Assembly: GCF_900111315.1 (NCBI RefSeq)
Contig: NZ_FOGU01000007.1
Span: forward strand, 1 to 64,000
Length of the DNA stretch: 64,000 bases
Source: Tranquillimonas rosea
GTDB lineage: Bacteria > Pseudomonadota > Alphaproteobacteria > Rhodobacterales > Rhodobacteraceae
Reading direction: 5' to 3'
In this document: positions 25,284 through 33,137 of the stretch, piece by piece
Position numbering within the stretch: the stretch's first letter is position 1
Layout: each line of letters starts with the position of its first letter
Notes under the pieces: generated by a model
Told to the model about the DNA's origin: nothing
The model's input: only the letters and a program-made list of their open reading frames with translations
The model's database searches: none
Translations under genes and position numbers: made by a program

Positions 25284-26261
25284 TTATTGCGCCAGGCCCA
25301 CGGCCTCGATCACTTCACCGAGCGTCTCGTCCTTCTCGGCCATGTACGCGCTCAGCTCGTCGCGGGACATCGACACCACCTCGGCGCCGCGGCTCGCCTT
25401 GAACTCGGCCCACTCGTCGGACGCGATGATCTCGTCGATGGCCTGGGCATAGGAACAGGCGACGTTGTCGGGCATGCCGGCCGGACCGGAGGTCGTGATG
25501 TAGGCCGCGAGGGTCCAGCCGCTGTCGAGCGTCTCGGCGGTCAGCGGGACGTCGGGGAGCGCCTCCATCGGCTCACTGTGCATGTAGGCCAGCGCACGGG
25601 CGTCGCCGGCTTCGACCAGTCCCTTGCCCTCGGACAGGGCCGGGGTCGCGACGTCGACGCCGCCCGCGATCAGTTCCTGCAGGGCCGGGGCCGCGCCCTG
25701 CGAGGGGATCCAGCGGATCGCATCCGGTTCGAGCCCCTCGGCATTCAGCATGCCGGCGAGCGCCAGGTGCCAGATGCCGCCCTGCGATGTCCCCGAGGCC
25801 GTCAGATCGCCGGGATTCTCCCTGGCATGGTCCAGAAGACCCGAAAGCGAGTCGAACTGGCTGTCGTCGGCCACGAGCACGCTTGCCGGAACGATGTCGA
25901 CCAGCGCGAGCGGTGTGACGTCCTCGTAGGTCAGGTCCGTCAGGCCAACCCAGTGCATCGTGTTGATCTCGACCGTGACCGAGCCGACCGTGTAGCCGTC
26001 CGGGTCCGCGCGGGCGATCGCCGAGTGTCCGGTGACGCCGTTCCCGCCGGTGCGATTGACCACGTTGAACGGCTGGCCCCATTTCTCTTCGAGCATCGAG
26101 GCAAGCTTGCGCGAGTTGGCGTCCGTGCCGCCGCCGGCGCCCCAAGGTACGATGTACGTCACGGCGCGATCCGGGGTCCAGTCGCAACTGTCCTGGGCCG
26201 CGGCGGCTCCGGCGCCGGCGATCAGGGCCGTGGCGGTCACAAGCGATGTCTTCTTGAGCAT
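25284..26261 (-). CDS. tctC: Tripartite tricarboxylate transporter substrate-binding protein TctC (copy 1)
   Basis: A signal peptide (MLKKTSLVTATALIAGAGAAAAQ) precedes a 300-residue Bug/TctC-type binding protein. It has the family's VTYIVPWGAGGGTDANSRKLASMLEEKWGQPFNVVNRTGGNGVTGHSAIARADPDGYT block, which forms the carboxylate-binding pocket, and ASGTSQGGIWHLALAGML. GGAGGGAGGAGA precedes the ATG. It heads the operon tctC-tctB-tctA-aldolase, and its promoter faces the LacI-family gene. The aldolase suggests a hydroxy-oxo acid or sugar-acid ligand, but this is unproven. Confidence 0.92.
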   Translation of the reverse strand: MLKKTSLVTATALIAGAGAAAAQDSCDWTPDRAVTYIVPWGAGGGTDANSRKLASMLEEKWGQPFNVVNRTGGNGVTGHSAIARADPDGYTVGSVTVEINTMHWVGLTDLTYEDVTPLALVDIVPASVLVADDSQFDSLSGLLDHARENPGDLTASGTSQGGIWHLALAGMLNAEGLEPDAIRWIPSQGAAPALQELIAGGVDVATPALSEGKGLVEAGDARALAYMHSEPMEALPDVPLTAETLDSGWTLAAYITTSGPAGMPDNVACSYAQAIDEIIASDEWAEFKASRGAEVVSMSRDELSAYMAEKDETLGEVIEAVGLAQ

Positions 26262-26325
26262 TTCGGTCTCCTCCCTCCGAGTGCTGACGGCGGGTGCCGT
26301 TAGGTCACGCCCCCCGTCGTGAGCG

Positions 26326-26355
26326 ATCAGATCACGGCGATAACGCTCAAGTCAA
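26326..26355 (-). promoter_or_regulatory. Putative promoter of the tctC operon
   Basis: On the minus strand TTGACT (26350-26355) and TCTGAT (26326-26331) are separated by 18 bases, about 65 bases upstream of tctC. The -35 box is part of the palindrome at 26351-26364. Confidence 0.5.
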
Positions 26356-26364
26356 TCGATTGAC
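26351..26364. promoter_or_regulatory. LacI-type operator palindrome between tctC and the LacI gene
   Basis: GTCAATCGATTGAC is a perfect 14-base palindrome located midway between the divergent genes. It overlaps both putative -35 boxes, one on each strand, so one bound repressor could shut both promoters. Confidence 0.7.
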
Positions 26365-26388
26365 AAAAGGCGTGATCGTTCCAATGAT
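26360..26388 (+). promoter_or_regulatory. Putative promoter of the LacI-family gene
   Basis: TTGACA (26360-26365) and AATGAT (26383-26388) are separated by 17 bases, about 20 bases before the GTG start. The -35 box overlaps the operator palindrome. Confidence 0.55.
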
Positions 26389-26408
26389 CCCGGAATGAGG
26401 GCAGACGC

Positions 26409-27416
26409 GTGAACAGACGGCCGACCTTGAGCGACATCGCGAAGTCCGTCGGCGTCTCGACCTCGGCGGTGTCTCTGGCGCTGCGGGGCCGGGCGCGGGT
26501 CTCGACCGAGACGGCGGATCGCATCCGCGCCGAGGCCGCGCGTCTGGGCTATGTGCAGAACAAGGCGGCGGCGGGATTGCGCACCGCGCGCAGCGACGTG
26601 GTGGCGGTCTGTCTCAACGATCTCTCGAACCCGGTTTTCAACGAGTTCCTGATCCACATCGAAGAGGCGCTGCGCGGGTCGGGACGGATCGTGTTTCTCG
26701 GTGTCGTCCGAGAAGATCGCGAACTCCAGCAGCAATTCCTCCGGGCGGCGATGGAGCAGGGGGTGAGCGGCATGCTTATGTGCCCCGCCCACGGGACCGG
26801 GCCCGAGGATCTCGATCCGTTGCTCGCCGGGGGCGGTCAGGCCCCGTTTCCCTGCGTGCTGTTTTCCCGTGGACTTGACGACGTCGCGCTGCCGCAGTTC
26901 ACCAACGACGACCGTGCCACGGGCCGGATCATGGCCGAGCGTCTGCTGGAGGCCGGCCATCGCGAGATCTGCTGGCTCGGCGGCGGGCAACAGACGAATA
27001 CCGCCCGTGACCGCTATGCCGGGTTCTGCGAGGCGCTGGAGCAGGCCGGCTGGCCGCACGTCCCGAGGCACGGGCCGACGAGCCGCGCGTTCGGTTTCGA
27101 GACGGCGTCGGAGCGTTTGCGCGTCGGCGGGTCCGACGTCGGGTTCGCCTGCTTCAGCGATCTCATCGCCTTCGGCGTGCTCTCGGCCTGCGAGGCGCAT
27201 GGCGTGCGCCCCGGCCGCGACGTGTCGGTGATCGGGGTGGACGACATGGCAGAGGCCGCGTTCAGCCATCCGCCGCTGACCACCGTAGGGGTCGACAAGG
27301 CCTGGATCGGCCACAGCGCGGCACGGCACCTCGTGGAGGGTGCCGAGGGGGCGCCGGTGTCGCAGAAGAGCCCGCCGAGCTACGTCCAGCGCTCGACGGT
27401 CCGGTCGGGGCAATAG
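26409..27416 (+). CDS. LacI-family regulator of the TctABC/aldolase operon
   Basis: A GTG start at 26409 with GAGGG upstream gives a 335-residue LacI-family protein. The N-terminal HTH is RPTLSDIAKSVGVSTSAVSLALRGRARVS and the hinge is AARLGYVQNKAAAGLRTARSD. The sensor domain contains the usual FTNDDRATGRIMAERLLEAGHREICWLGGG and a late VGFACFSDLIAFGVLSAC segment. It is divergent from tctC, with a perfect palindrome between them that overlaps both promoters, which points to autoregulation plus operon repression. The inducer is presumably the transported acid or a catabolite. Confidence 0.92.
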   Translation: MNRRPTLSDIAKSVGVSTSAVSLALRGRARVSTETADRIRAEAARLGYVQNKAAAGLRTARSDVVAVCLNDLSNPVFNEFLIHIEEALRGSGRIVFLGVVREDRELQQQFLRAAMEQGVSGMLMCPAHGTGPEDLDPLLAGGGQAPFPCVLFSRGLDDVALPQFTNDDRATGRIMAERLLEAGHREICWLGGGQQTNTARDRYAGFCEALEQAGWPHVPRHGPTSRAFGFETASERLRVGGSDVGFACFSDLIAFGVLSACEAHGVRPGRDVSVIGVDDMAEAAFSHPPLTTVGVDKAWIGHSAARHLVEGAEGAPVSQKSPPSYVQRSTVRSGQ

Positions 27417-27474
27417 GCGCGTGCGATGCCGCGTCCCGGTTGCCGGATCGGCGAGGGCAGGACGGTCCCGCGTC

Positions 27475-28233
27475 TTACGTCTCGGGCTCGTCCCGCTCAC
27501 CGTGAAGCAGCGCGCAGGTGGTGCGATAGATCCGCTGTTCGTGAATTCCGAAGGCCGCCACGGCCGCGTCCCGGTCGCGGGCCATGAGCGCCGCGTGAAT
27601 GGACCGGTGATCGGCAAGGCTGGTGGGGATCGCGTCGGGCAGGGCCATGACGCGCCGCCGATGCTCCATCATGTAGGTGTAGAGGTCGGTCACGACGTCG
27701 GCCAGAAGAGGGTTTCCGCAGGCCCGGTAGATGGCGATGTGGAACTCACGGTCCGAGATCAGGAAGCGAACCGGATCCCGCAGGCAGCGTTCCTGCGCGT
27801 CGAGAAGCCGCGACAGCAGGGCAAGCGTCTCGTCGTCGATGCGCTCGGCCGCGTCTCCGACGACCGCCTGCTCGATCAGCAGACGGGACTGGTGGACCGC
27901 GTCGATGCTGTAGCGGTTCACGTCGAGGTGGATCGTCGTGCCGAAGTCGAGTTCCGACAGGTCCGACGACGCCACGCGGGTGCGCGCGCCCTGGGCGACC
28001 TCGAGGATGCCGTCCGAGGCGAGCGCACCCACCGCGCCCCGCACCGTCTCGCGGCTGACGGAAAGGGCTGCCGCCAGGTCCCGCTCGCCGGGCAGCTCGT
28101 CGCCCTTCTGAAGGACGCCCGAGGCGATCAGCCCGGCGATCTTCTCGGCGATCGCGACCTTCATCGTACGGCGCTGGAGGTCGCGTCCGATGTCGTTCGT
28201 CCGGTCCAGCAGAAGGCGGTTGATGTTCTCCAC
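27475..28233 (-). CDS. GntR-family (FCD/FadR subfamily) regulator of the sugar ABC operon
   Basis: A GTG start at 28233 with GGAG upstream gives 252 residues; an ATG at 28164 is a shorter alternative. The winged-helix part reads AEKIAGLIASGVLQKGDELPGERDLAAALSVSRETVRGAVGALASDGILEV. It is followed by an all-helical FCD effector domain (SRLLIEQAVVGDAAERI, LDAQERCLRD, DREFHIAIYRACGNPLLADVVTDLY, DHRSIHAALMARDRDAA) with metal/ligand-binding histidines. It is divergent from the ABC importer operon at 28519. A near-perfect inverted repeat between the two (28396-28416) is its likely operator. Confidence 0.9.
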   Translation of the reverse strand: MENINRLLLDRTNDIGRDLQRRTMKVAIAEKIAGLIASGVLQKGDELPGERDLAAALSVSRETVRGAVGALASDGILEVAQGARTRVASSDLSELDFGTTIHLDVNRYSIDAVHQSRLLIEQAVVGDAAERIDDETLALLSRLLDAQERCLRDPVRFLISDREFHIAIYRACGNPLLADVVTDLYTYMMEHRRRVMALPDAIPTSLADHRSIHAALMARDRDAAVAAFGIHEQRIYRTTCALLHGERDEPET

Positions 28234-28363
28234 GCGGCCGCTCCGTTGCGTCGTCAGTGGTGGCCCCGGCCTGTGGGCGCCATCGATGCTACTATTTGAA
28301 CGGCTCTTGGCGGCCGTCAATCTCTGGTGCGCAGCGCAGGCCCGAGACGGGACCCATTCGTGC

Positions 28364-28391
28364 TTGAAAAGGAAAGTGAATCTGTCACGAT
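28364..28391 (+). promoter_or_regulatory. Possible promoter of the sugar ABC operon
   Basis: TTGAAA (28364-28369) with a weak -10 CACGAT (28386-28391) 16 bases on. The operator-like inverted repeat begins five bases downstream, so a repressor there would block transcription start. Confidence 0.35.
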
Positions 28392-28395
28392 GCAA

Positions 28396-28416
28396 CTGGT
28401 CCGGTCACCGGTCCAG
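28396..28416. promoter_or_regulatory. GntR/FCD-type operator (21-bp inverted repeat)
   Basis: Arms CTGG-CCGGT and ACCGG-CCAG surround a central base. Apart from one non-pairing symmetric position per arm the repeat is complete. FCD-type GntR regulators bind short TGGT/ACCA-like inverted repeats. This one lies between the divergent GntR gene and the transporter operon. Confidence 0.6.
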
Positions 28417-28518
28417 TCGCTTTTGCGACGGGTCGGGCATCGGGGTCGAGCCGTACGGCGCGGGCGCGGGGGAGGCGCACAACCGCGGCCGGGCGGCCAA
28501 GGAAGATAGGGAGGAGAA

Positions 28519-29505
28519 ATGATGAAACGGATGATCGCGCTTGCCCTTGGCAGCGCCGCGATGCTGCTGCCGGCCACCATGGGTGCCGCGCAGGACGCTT
28601 CCTACAAGATTCCGACGGTCGTGAAGATCTCGGGCATCCAGTGGTTCAACCGGATGCAGGAAGGCGTCGACCGCTTTGCCGAAGAGACGGGCAACGATGC
28701 CTACCAGGTGGGCCCGCCACAGGCCGACGCGCAGCTGCAGGTGCAGCTGATCGAGGACATGATCGCACAGGACGCCGATGCGATAACCGTGGTGCCCTTC
28801 GCGCCCGAAGCGGTGGAGCCGGTGCTGCAGCGCGCTCGGGATCAGGGGATCGTCGTCATCACGCACGAGGCTGCCGACATCGAGAACGCCGACTATGACA
28901 TCGAGGCCTTCTCGAACGCCGCCTACGGCGAGCAGATCATGAAGAACCTGGCGGAGTGCATGGGCGAGAGCGGCGAATATGCCGTGTTCGTGGGGTCGCT
29001 CACCTCCAAGAGCCATAACGAGTGGGTCGACGCGGCGGTTGCCTACCAGGAAGAGAACTTCCCCGACATGACGATGGTGGGCGACAAGAACGAGACCTTC
29101 GACGATCAGCAGCAGGCCTATCAGAAGACCCAGGAACTGCTGCGCGCCTATCCCGACGTGGCGGGCTTTCAGGGCAGCGCCTCGACGGATGTCGCGGGCG
29201 TCGGGCTTGCGGTCGAGGAGCGTGGAATGGAGGACGACACCTGCGTCATGGGCACGTCCCTGCCGTCGATCTCGGAACAGTACCTCGAAACCGGCGCCGT
29301 CGACCGGATCTTCTTCTGGGATCCGGCACTGGCGGGCTACGCGATGAACGAGCTTGCCGTTCACATGCTCGACGGGGGCGAGGTGACCGACGGCATGGAC
29401 CTGAGCCCCGAGGGCTATCAGGACCTCTCGCTGCAGGGGAAGGTACTCTACGGGCAGGCCTGGGTCGAGGTCGACCAGTCGAACATGGCCGACTACCCGT
29501 TCTGA
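28519..29505 (+). CDS. Sugar ABC transporter substrate-binding protein (ribose/AI-2 type)
   Basis: The 328-residue protein has a signal peptide (MMKRMIALALGSAAMLLPATMGAAQ). Its mature part is a type I periplasmic-binding protein of the ribose/RhaS/LsrB group: TVVKISGIQWFNRMQEGVDRFAEETGNDAYQVGP, LIEDMIAQDADAITVVPFAPEAVEPVLQRARDQGIVVITHEA, GSLTSKSHNEWVDAAVAYQEENFP, GFQGSASTDVAGVGLAVEE. GGGAGGAGAA precedes the ATG. It heads the operon with ATPase, two permeases, DhaK/DhaL-like kinase, aldo/keto reductase and pentulokinase, so the ligand is probably a pentose/tetrose or its alcohol. A stable stem-loop follows its stop. Confidence 0.92.
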   Translation: MMKRMIALALGSAAMLLPATMGAAQDASYKIPTVVKISGIQWFNRMQEGVDRFAEETGNDAYQVGPPQADAQLQVQLIEDMIAQDADAITVVPFAPEAVEPVLQRARDQGIVVITHEAADIENADYDIEAFSNAAYGEQIMKNLAECMGESGEYAVFVGSLTSKSHNEWVDAAVAYQEENFPDMTMVGDKNETFDDQQQAYQKTQELLRAYPDVAGFQGSASTDVAGVGLAVEERGMEDDTCVMGTSLPSISEQYLETGAVDRIFFWDPALAGYAMNELAVHMLDGGEVTDGMDLSPEGYQDLSLQGKVLYGQAWVEVDQSNMADYPF

Positions 29506-29513
29506 GACGGCAC

Positions 29514-29540
29514 GCGGCCGGTGGCGCATCCACCGGCCGC
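29514..29540 (+). terminator. Intercistronic stem-loop after the substrate-binding protein gene
   Basis: GCGGCCGGTGG and CCACCGGCCGC form a perfect 11-bp stem with a CGCAT loop, directly after the binding-protein stop and before the ATPase gene. There is no T-run, so it is more likely a 3' mRNA-protecting or partial-termination structure that lets the binding protein be made in excess, as known from maltose- and histidine-type operons. Confidence 0.65.
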
Positions 29541-29578
29541 AATCCCCGAACCCAATCCGCAAACCCGCAAGCAGGCCC

Positions 29579-31111
29579 ATGAACGACAGGTCCAGAGAGG
29601 CGCACGACGCGCCATCCGTCGTCGCGCTCGATCACATCTCGAAGTCCTTCGCGGGTGTACGCGCTCTCGACGACGTGTCGCTGGCGATCCGTCCCGGTGA
29701 GGTCGTCTGCCTCGCCGGAGAGAACGGGTCCGGCAAGTCGACGCTGATCAAGGCGCTGTCGGGCGCTCAGCCGGCGGAGTCCGGCACCGTCTCCTTTCAC
29801 GGGCAGCCGCAGGCGCAGATCAGCCCGATCGGCGCCGTGCGGGCCGGGGTGCAGGTGATCTACCAGGATTTCTCGCTCTTCCCGAACCTGACCGTCGCCG
29901 AGAATATCGCCTTCAACGACCGGCTGGCGCGGGGCACGCGATGGATCGACTGGCGCGAGATGCGGCGCACGGCCGAGGCCGCGCTGGGTCGGATCGGGGT
30001 GGACATCCCGCTCGACGCCGTGGTCGAGGACCTGCCGGTCGCCTCTAAACAGCTGGTCGCGATCGCGCGGGCGCTGGTGGACGAGGCCCGCCTTATCGTT
30101 ATGGACGAGCCCACCGCCGCGCTGACCGAGCGCGAGGTGAAGCACCTTCTCGGCATCATTTCGCGCCTGAAGGAGCGCGGTATCGCGGTGCTGTTCGTCA
30201 GTCACAAGCTGGCCGAGGTGTTCTCGGTCTGCGAGCGCGTGGTCGTCCTGCGCAACGGCCGTCTCGTCGCCGAGGGACCGGTGGACGAGTTCGATCCCGC
30301 CTCGCTGACCCACCACATGACCGGGCGCGAGATCGACGCCGCGCCGGTGGTCTCGGCCGACGCGCCGCGTGGCAGTGACCTGCTGCAGGTGCGGCACCTG
30401 TCGCGGGAAGGGGCGTTCAGCGACGTCTCGCTCGACCTCGCGGCGGGAGAGTCGCTGGGGATCGTGGGCCTTCTCGGCTCGGGGCGCAGCGAGCTGGCCA
30501 AGGCGCTGTTCGGCATGGATCCGGCCAGCTCGGGCACGATCCGCATCGAGGGCGAGGAGGCCCGGATCGACTCCATCTCGGACGCGATGGAGCGCGGCAT
30601 CGCCTATGTCCCCGAGGACCGGCTGACCGAGGGGCTGTTCCTGACGCAATCCATCGGCGCCAACATCGCCGCCGGGTCGTTCCGCCGCCTCGCGGGAACG
30701 TTCGGACTGGTGCGCAAGTCCGACATCCGCGACGAGGCGGACGGCTGGGTCGAGCGGCTGTCGATCGCCACGCCCTCGTCCGATCTTCCCGTGTCGTCCC
30801 TGTCGGGTGGGAACCAGCAGCGCGTGATGCTGGCGCGCTGGCTGGCCACAACGCCGCGCATCCTGATCCTGAACGGACCGACGGTGGGGGTCGACGTCGG
30901 CTCGAAGGCGGACATCCACCGCACCATCGCCGATCTCGCCGCCGAGGGACTGGGCGTCATCGTGATCTCGGACGACCTTCCCGAGGTGCTGGCCTGCTGC
31001 AACCGCATCATGGTCATGCGCGACGGGCGCATCGTGGACGAGCGGCGCAACGACGACGTGACCGAGAACGAGCTGTCGCACCTGCTCTCGTCGGACGCGG
31101 AGGACGCGTGA
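29579..31111 (+). CDS. Sugar ABC transporter ATP-binding protein (tandem ATPase)
   Basis: The 510-residue protein contains two ABC domains, as in RbsA/XylG/AraG. The first has Walker A GENGSGKST, Walker B LIVMDEPTAALTE and the switch histidine in FVSHKL. The second has a degenerate Walker A (GLLGSGRSELAK), signature LSGGNQQRVMLARWL and an altered Walker B ILILNGPTVGVDV. Glycine/asparagine replaces the usual DEPT acids, so only the first site is likely fully hydrolytic. That asymmetry is common in the family, though the N-G variant is notable. The stop overlaps the first permease start (ATGA-like). Confidence 0.92.
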   Translation: MNDRSREAHDAPSVVALDHISKSFAGVRALDDVSLAIRPGEVVCLAGENGSGKSTLIKALSGAQPAESGTVSFHGQPQAQISPIGAVRAGVQVIYQDFSLFPNLTVAENIAFNDRLARGTRWIDWREMRRTAEAALGRIGVDIPLDAVVEDLPVASKQLVAIARALVDEARLIVMDEPTAALTEREVKHLLGIISRLKERGIAVLFVSHKLAEVFSVCERVVVLRNGRLVAEGPVDEFDPASLTHHMTGREIDAAPVVSADAPRGSDLLQVRHLSREGAFSDVSLDLAAGESLGIVGLLGSGRSELAKALFGMDPASSGTIRIEGEEARIDSISDAMERGIAYVPEDRLTEGLFLTQSIGANIAAGSFRRLAGTFGLVRKSDIRDEADGWVERLSIATPSSDLPVSSLSGGNQQRVMLARWLATTPRILILNGPTVGVDVGSKADIHRTIADLAAEGLGVIVISDDLPEVLACCNRIMVMRDGRIVDERRNDDVTENELSHLLSSDAEDA

Positions 31112-32094
31112 TGGCCAGGCTGTTCGCGCGCAACGAGACGCTTGTTGCGACCATCCTTCTGCTGTTCATCATCGTCACCAGCATTGTCGATCCGAGTTTC
31201 CTGTCGGTGCCGACTCTGTTCGATCTGCTGCGCAACGGGCTTATCATGGCGATCTTCGCGATCGGCGTGCTGCTGGTCCTTATTTCGGGCGGCATCGACG
31301 TGTCGTTCACCGCGCTGGCGGCATTCGCGATGTACGCCACGACCAAGACGCTGGTCGAGACGGGGGTCGAAGGGTCGATGGCGCTGGCCCTGGCGATGTC
31401 GGGCGGGATCGGGCTGTGCCTGGGGCTGGTCAACGGCTTCTTCGTTGGCACGATGCGGCTGCCGACGCTGATCGTGACGCTGGGCACCCTTTCGGCCTTT
31501 CGCGGGGCGCTGCTGACCTTCGTCGGAAGCCAGTTGATCTCGAACGTGCCGGACGGAATGCGCGACTTTTCCCGCACCATGCTTTTGCGCGGCACCAACG
31601 CGGACGGGTACTTCTATTCGCTGCCGGCGGCGGTGCTGGTGTTGCTGCTGGTCGTGGTGCTGACGTGGTTCATCCTCTACCGCACGATGCTGGGGCGGAA
31701 CATCTTCGCCATCGGCGGCAGCCTGGACAGCGCCCGCCGGATCGGCATCCCGGTGACGAAGGTGCAGTACTTTATCTACGCCTATGTCGGCACGATCTCG
31801 GGCATCGCCGGGATCGTCCACGCCTCGCTCGCCCGCGTGGCCAACCCGTTCGACATCGTCGGGCTGGAGCTGTCGGTGATCGCGGCGGTGGTGCTGGGCG
31901 GGGCCCGGCTGCAGGGCGGGACCGGCACGATCACCGGCACCCTTCTGGGCGTCGCGCTGATCGTGGTCATCAACAACTCGCTGATCACGCTGGGTATCCC
32001 CTCGACATGGCAGAACATCGTGATCGGCCTGCTGATCCTTCTCGGGACCGGCGTGCCGGCCTGGCAGGCCCGTCGCTCGGGTCGGACGGAGTGA
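31108..32094 (+). CDS. Sugar ABC transporter permease 1 (RbsC type)
   Basis: The 328-residue inner-membrane protein has 8-10 hydrophobic segments and the RbsC-family pattern. It includes LISGGIDVSFTALAAFAMYAT, LVNGFFVGTMRLPTLIVTLGTLSAFRGALL, NIFAIGGSLDSARRIGIPVTKVQYFIYAYVGTISGIAGIVHAS and LSVIAAVVLGGARLQGGTGTITGTLLG. It overlaps the ATPase gene by four bases and precedes a second, different permease by five bases, so the channel is probably a heterodimer. Confidence 0.92.
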   Translation: MMARLFARNETLVATILLLFIIVTSIVDPSFLSVPTLFDLLRNGLIMAIFAIGVLLVLISGGIDVSFTALAAFAMYATTKTLVETGVEGSMALALAMSGGIGLCLGLVNGFFVGTMRLPTLIVTLGTLSAFRGALLTFVGSQLISNVPDGMRDFSRTMLLRGTNADGYFYSLPAAVLVLLLVVVLTWFILYRTMLGRNIFAIGGSLDSARRIGIPVTKVQYFIYAYVGTISGIAGIVHASLARVANPFDIVGLELSVIAAVVLGGARLQGGTGTITGTLLGVALIVVINNSLITLGIPSTWQNIVIGLLILLGTGVPAWQARRSGRTE

Positions 32095-32099
32095 CGACC

Positions 32100-33137
32100 A
32101 TGGCAAAGACCTCTCGCATCGTCTCGTCGGATCACCGGCATCTCCTCGGGCTCGCCGCGCTGACGGTGGCGATCTTCGTGGCGATGTCGCTGGCCCGGCC
32201 GGGACTGTTCCTGACCGGCGCCAACATGCAGTCGATGGCGTTCCAGTTTCCCGAATACGCGATCCTGGCGCTGGCGATGATGACGGCGATGCTGACGGGC
32301 GGGATCGATCTGTCGATCATCGGTACGGCGAACCTGTCCTCCATACTCGCCGCGCTGGCGATGACGGCGCTGTTTCCGACGGGCGGCAATGCCGTGGCGG
32401 TGCTGGCGCTGGCGCTGCTCGTGGGGCTGTCGGTCGGCTGCCTGTGCGGCGTGATCAATGGGCTGTTCATAGCGGGCATCGGCCTGCCGCCGATCCTCGC
32501 CACCCTGGGCACGGGGATCGTGTATACCGGCATCGGCGTCGTCGTCACCGGGGGCAGCGCGGTGGTCGGGCTGCCGGACAGCTTCGCGGTGCTGGGCAAC
32601 GCGGCGGTCTGGGCGGTGCCCGTGCCACTTCTGGTGTTCGCCGCGGTGGCGGTGGTCATGGCGTTCGTCCTTAACCGCACCATCTACGGGCACAGTGTCT
32701 ATTTGTTCGGGACCAACCCGCGGGCCTCGCGCTTCGCCGGGCTCAAGAACGGACGGCTGAACATGACGACGTACATGATCAGCGGCACGCTCGCGGCGCT
32801 GGCGGGGCTGATCCTGATCTCGCGCGCGAACTCGGCCAAGGCGGATTATGCCGAAAGCTACCTCCTGATCACCGTCCTGATCGCGGTGCTGGGCGGGACC
32901 AACCCCTATGGCGGCGTGGGCCGGGTGCTGGGTGTGGTGCTTGCCGTGCTGTCGCTGCAGTTCCTGTCGAGCGGGCTCAACATGCTGCAGGTTTCGAACT
33001 TCGCCAAGGAGTTCGTCTGGGGCCTGACGCTTCTGCTGGCGATGAGCGTGACCCGGATCGAGTGGCGCAGAATGATCGATTTCAGCGGGGTCGGCCGTGG
33101 CCGGTCCCCCAACGCAGCTACCGGAGACAAGCCATGA
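32100..33137 (+). CDS. Sugar ABC transporter permease 2 (RbsC type)
   Basis: The ATG at 32100 is set by its position five bases after the previous stop. The 345-residue protein again shows the RbsC layout: LTGGIDLSIIGTANLSSILAALA, GVINGLFIAGIGLPPILATLGTGIVYTGIGVVVTGG, HSVYLFGTNPRASRFAGLKNGRLNMTTYMISGTLAALAGLI and YLLITVLIAVLGGTNPYGGVGRVLGVVLAVLSLQFL. It differs clearly from permease 1. Its stop overlaps the start of the dhaK-like gene (ATGA), tying the transporter to the catabolic genes. Confidence 0.92.
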   Translation: MAKTSRIVSSDHRHLLGLAALTVAIFVAMSLARPGLFLTGANMQSMAFQFPEYAILALAMMTAMLTGGIDLSIIGTANLSSILAALAMTALFPTGGNAVAVLALALLVGLSVGCLCGVINGLFIAGIGLPPILATLGTGIVYTGIGVVVTGGSAVVGLPDSFAVLGNAAVWAVPVPLLVFAAVAVVMAFVLNRTIYGHSVYLFGTNPRASRFAGLKNGRLNMTTYMISGTLAALAGLILISRANSAKADYAESYLLITVLIAVLGGTNPYGGVGRVLGVVLAVLSLQFLSSGLNMLQVSNFAKEFVWGLTLLLAMSVTRIEWRRMIDFSGVGRGRSPNAATGDKP

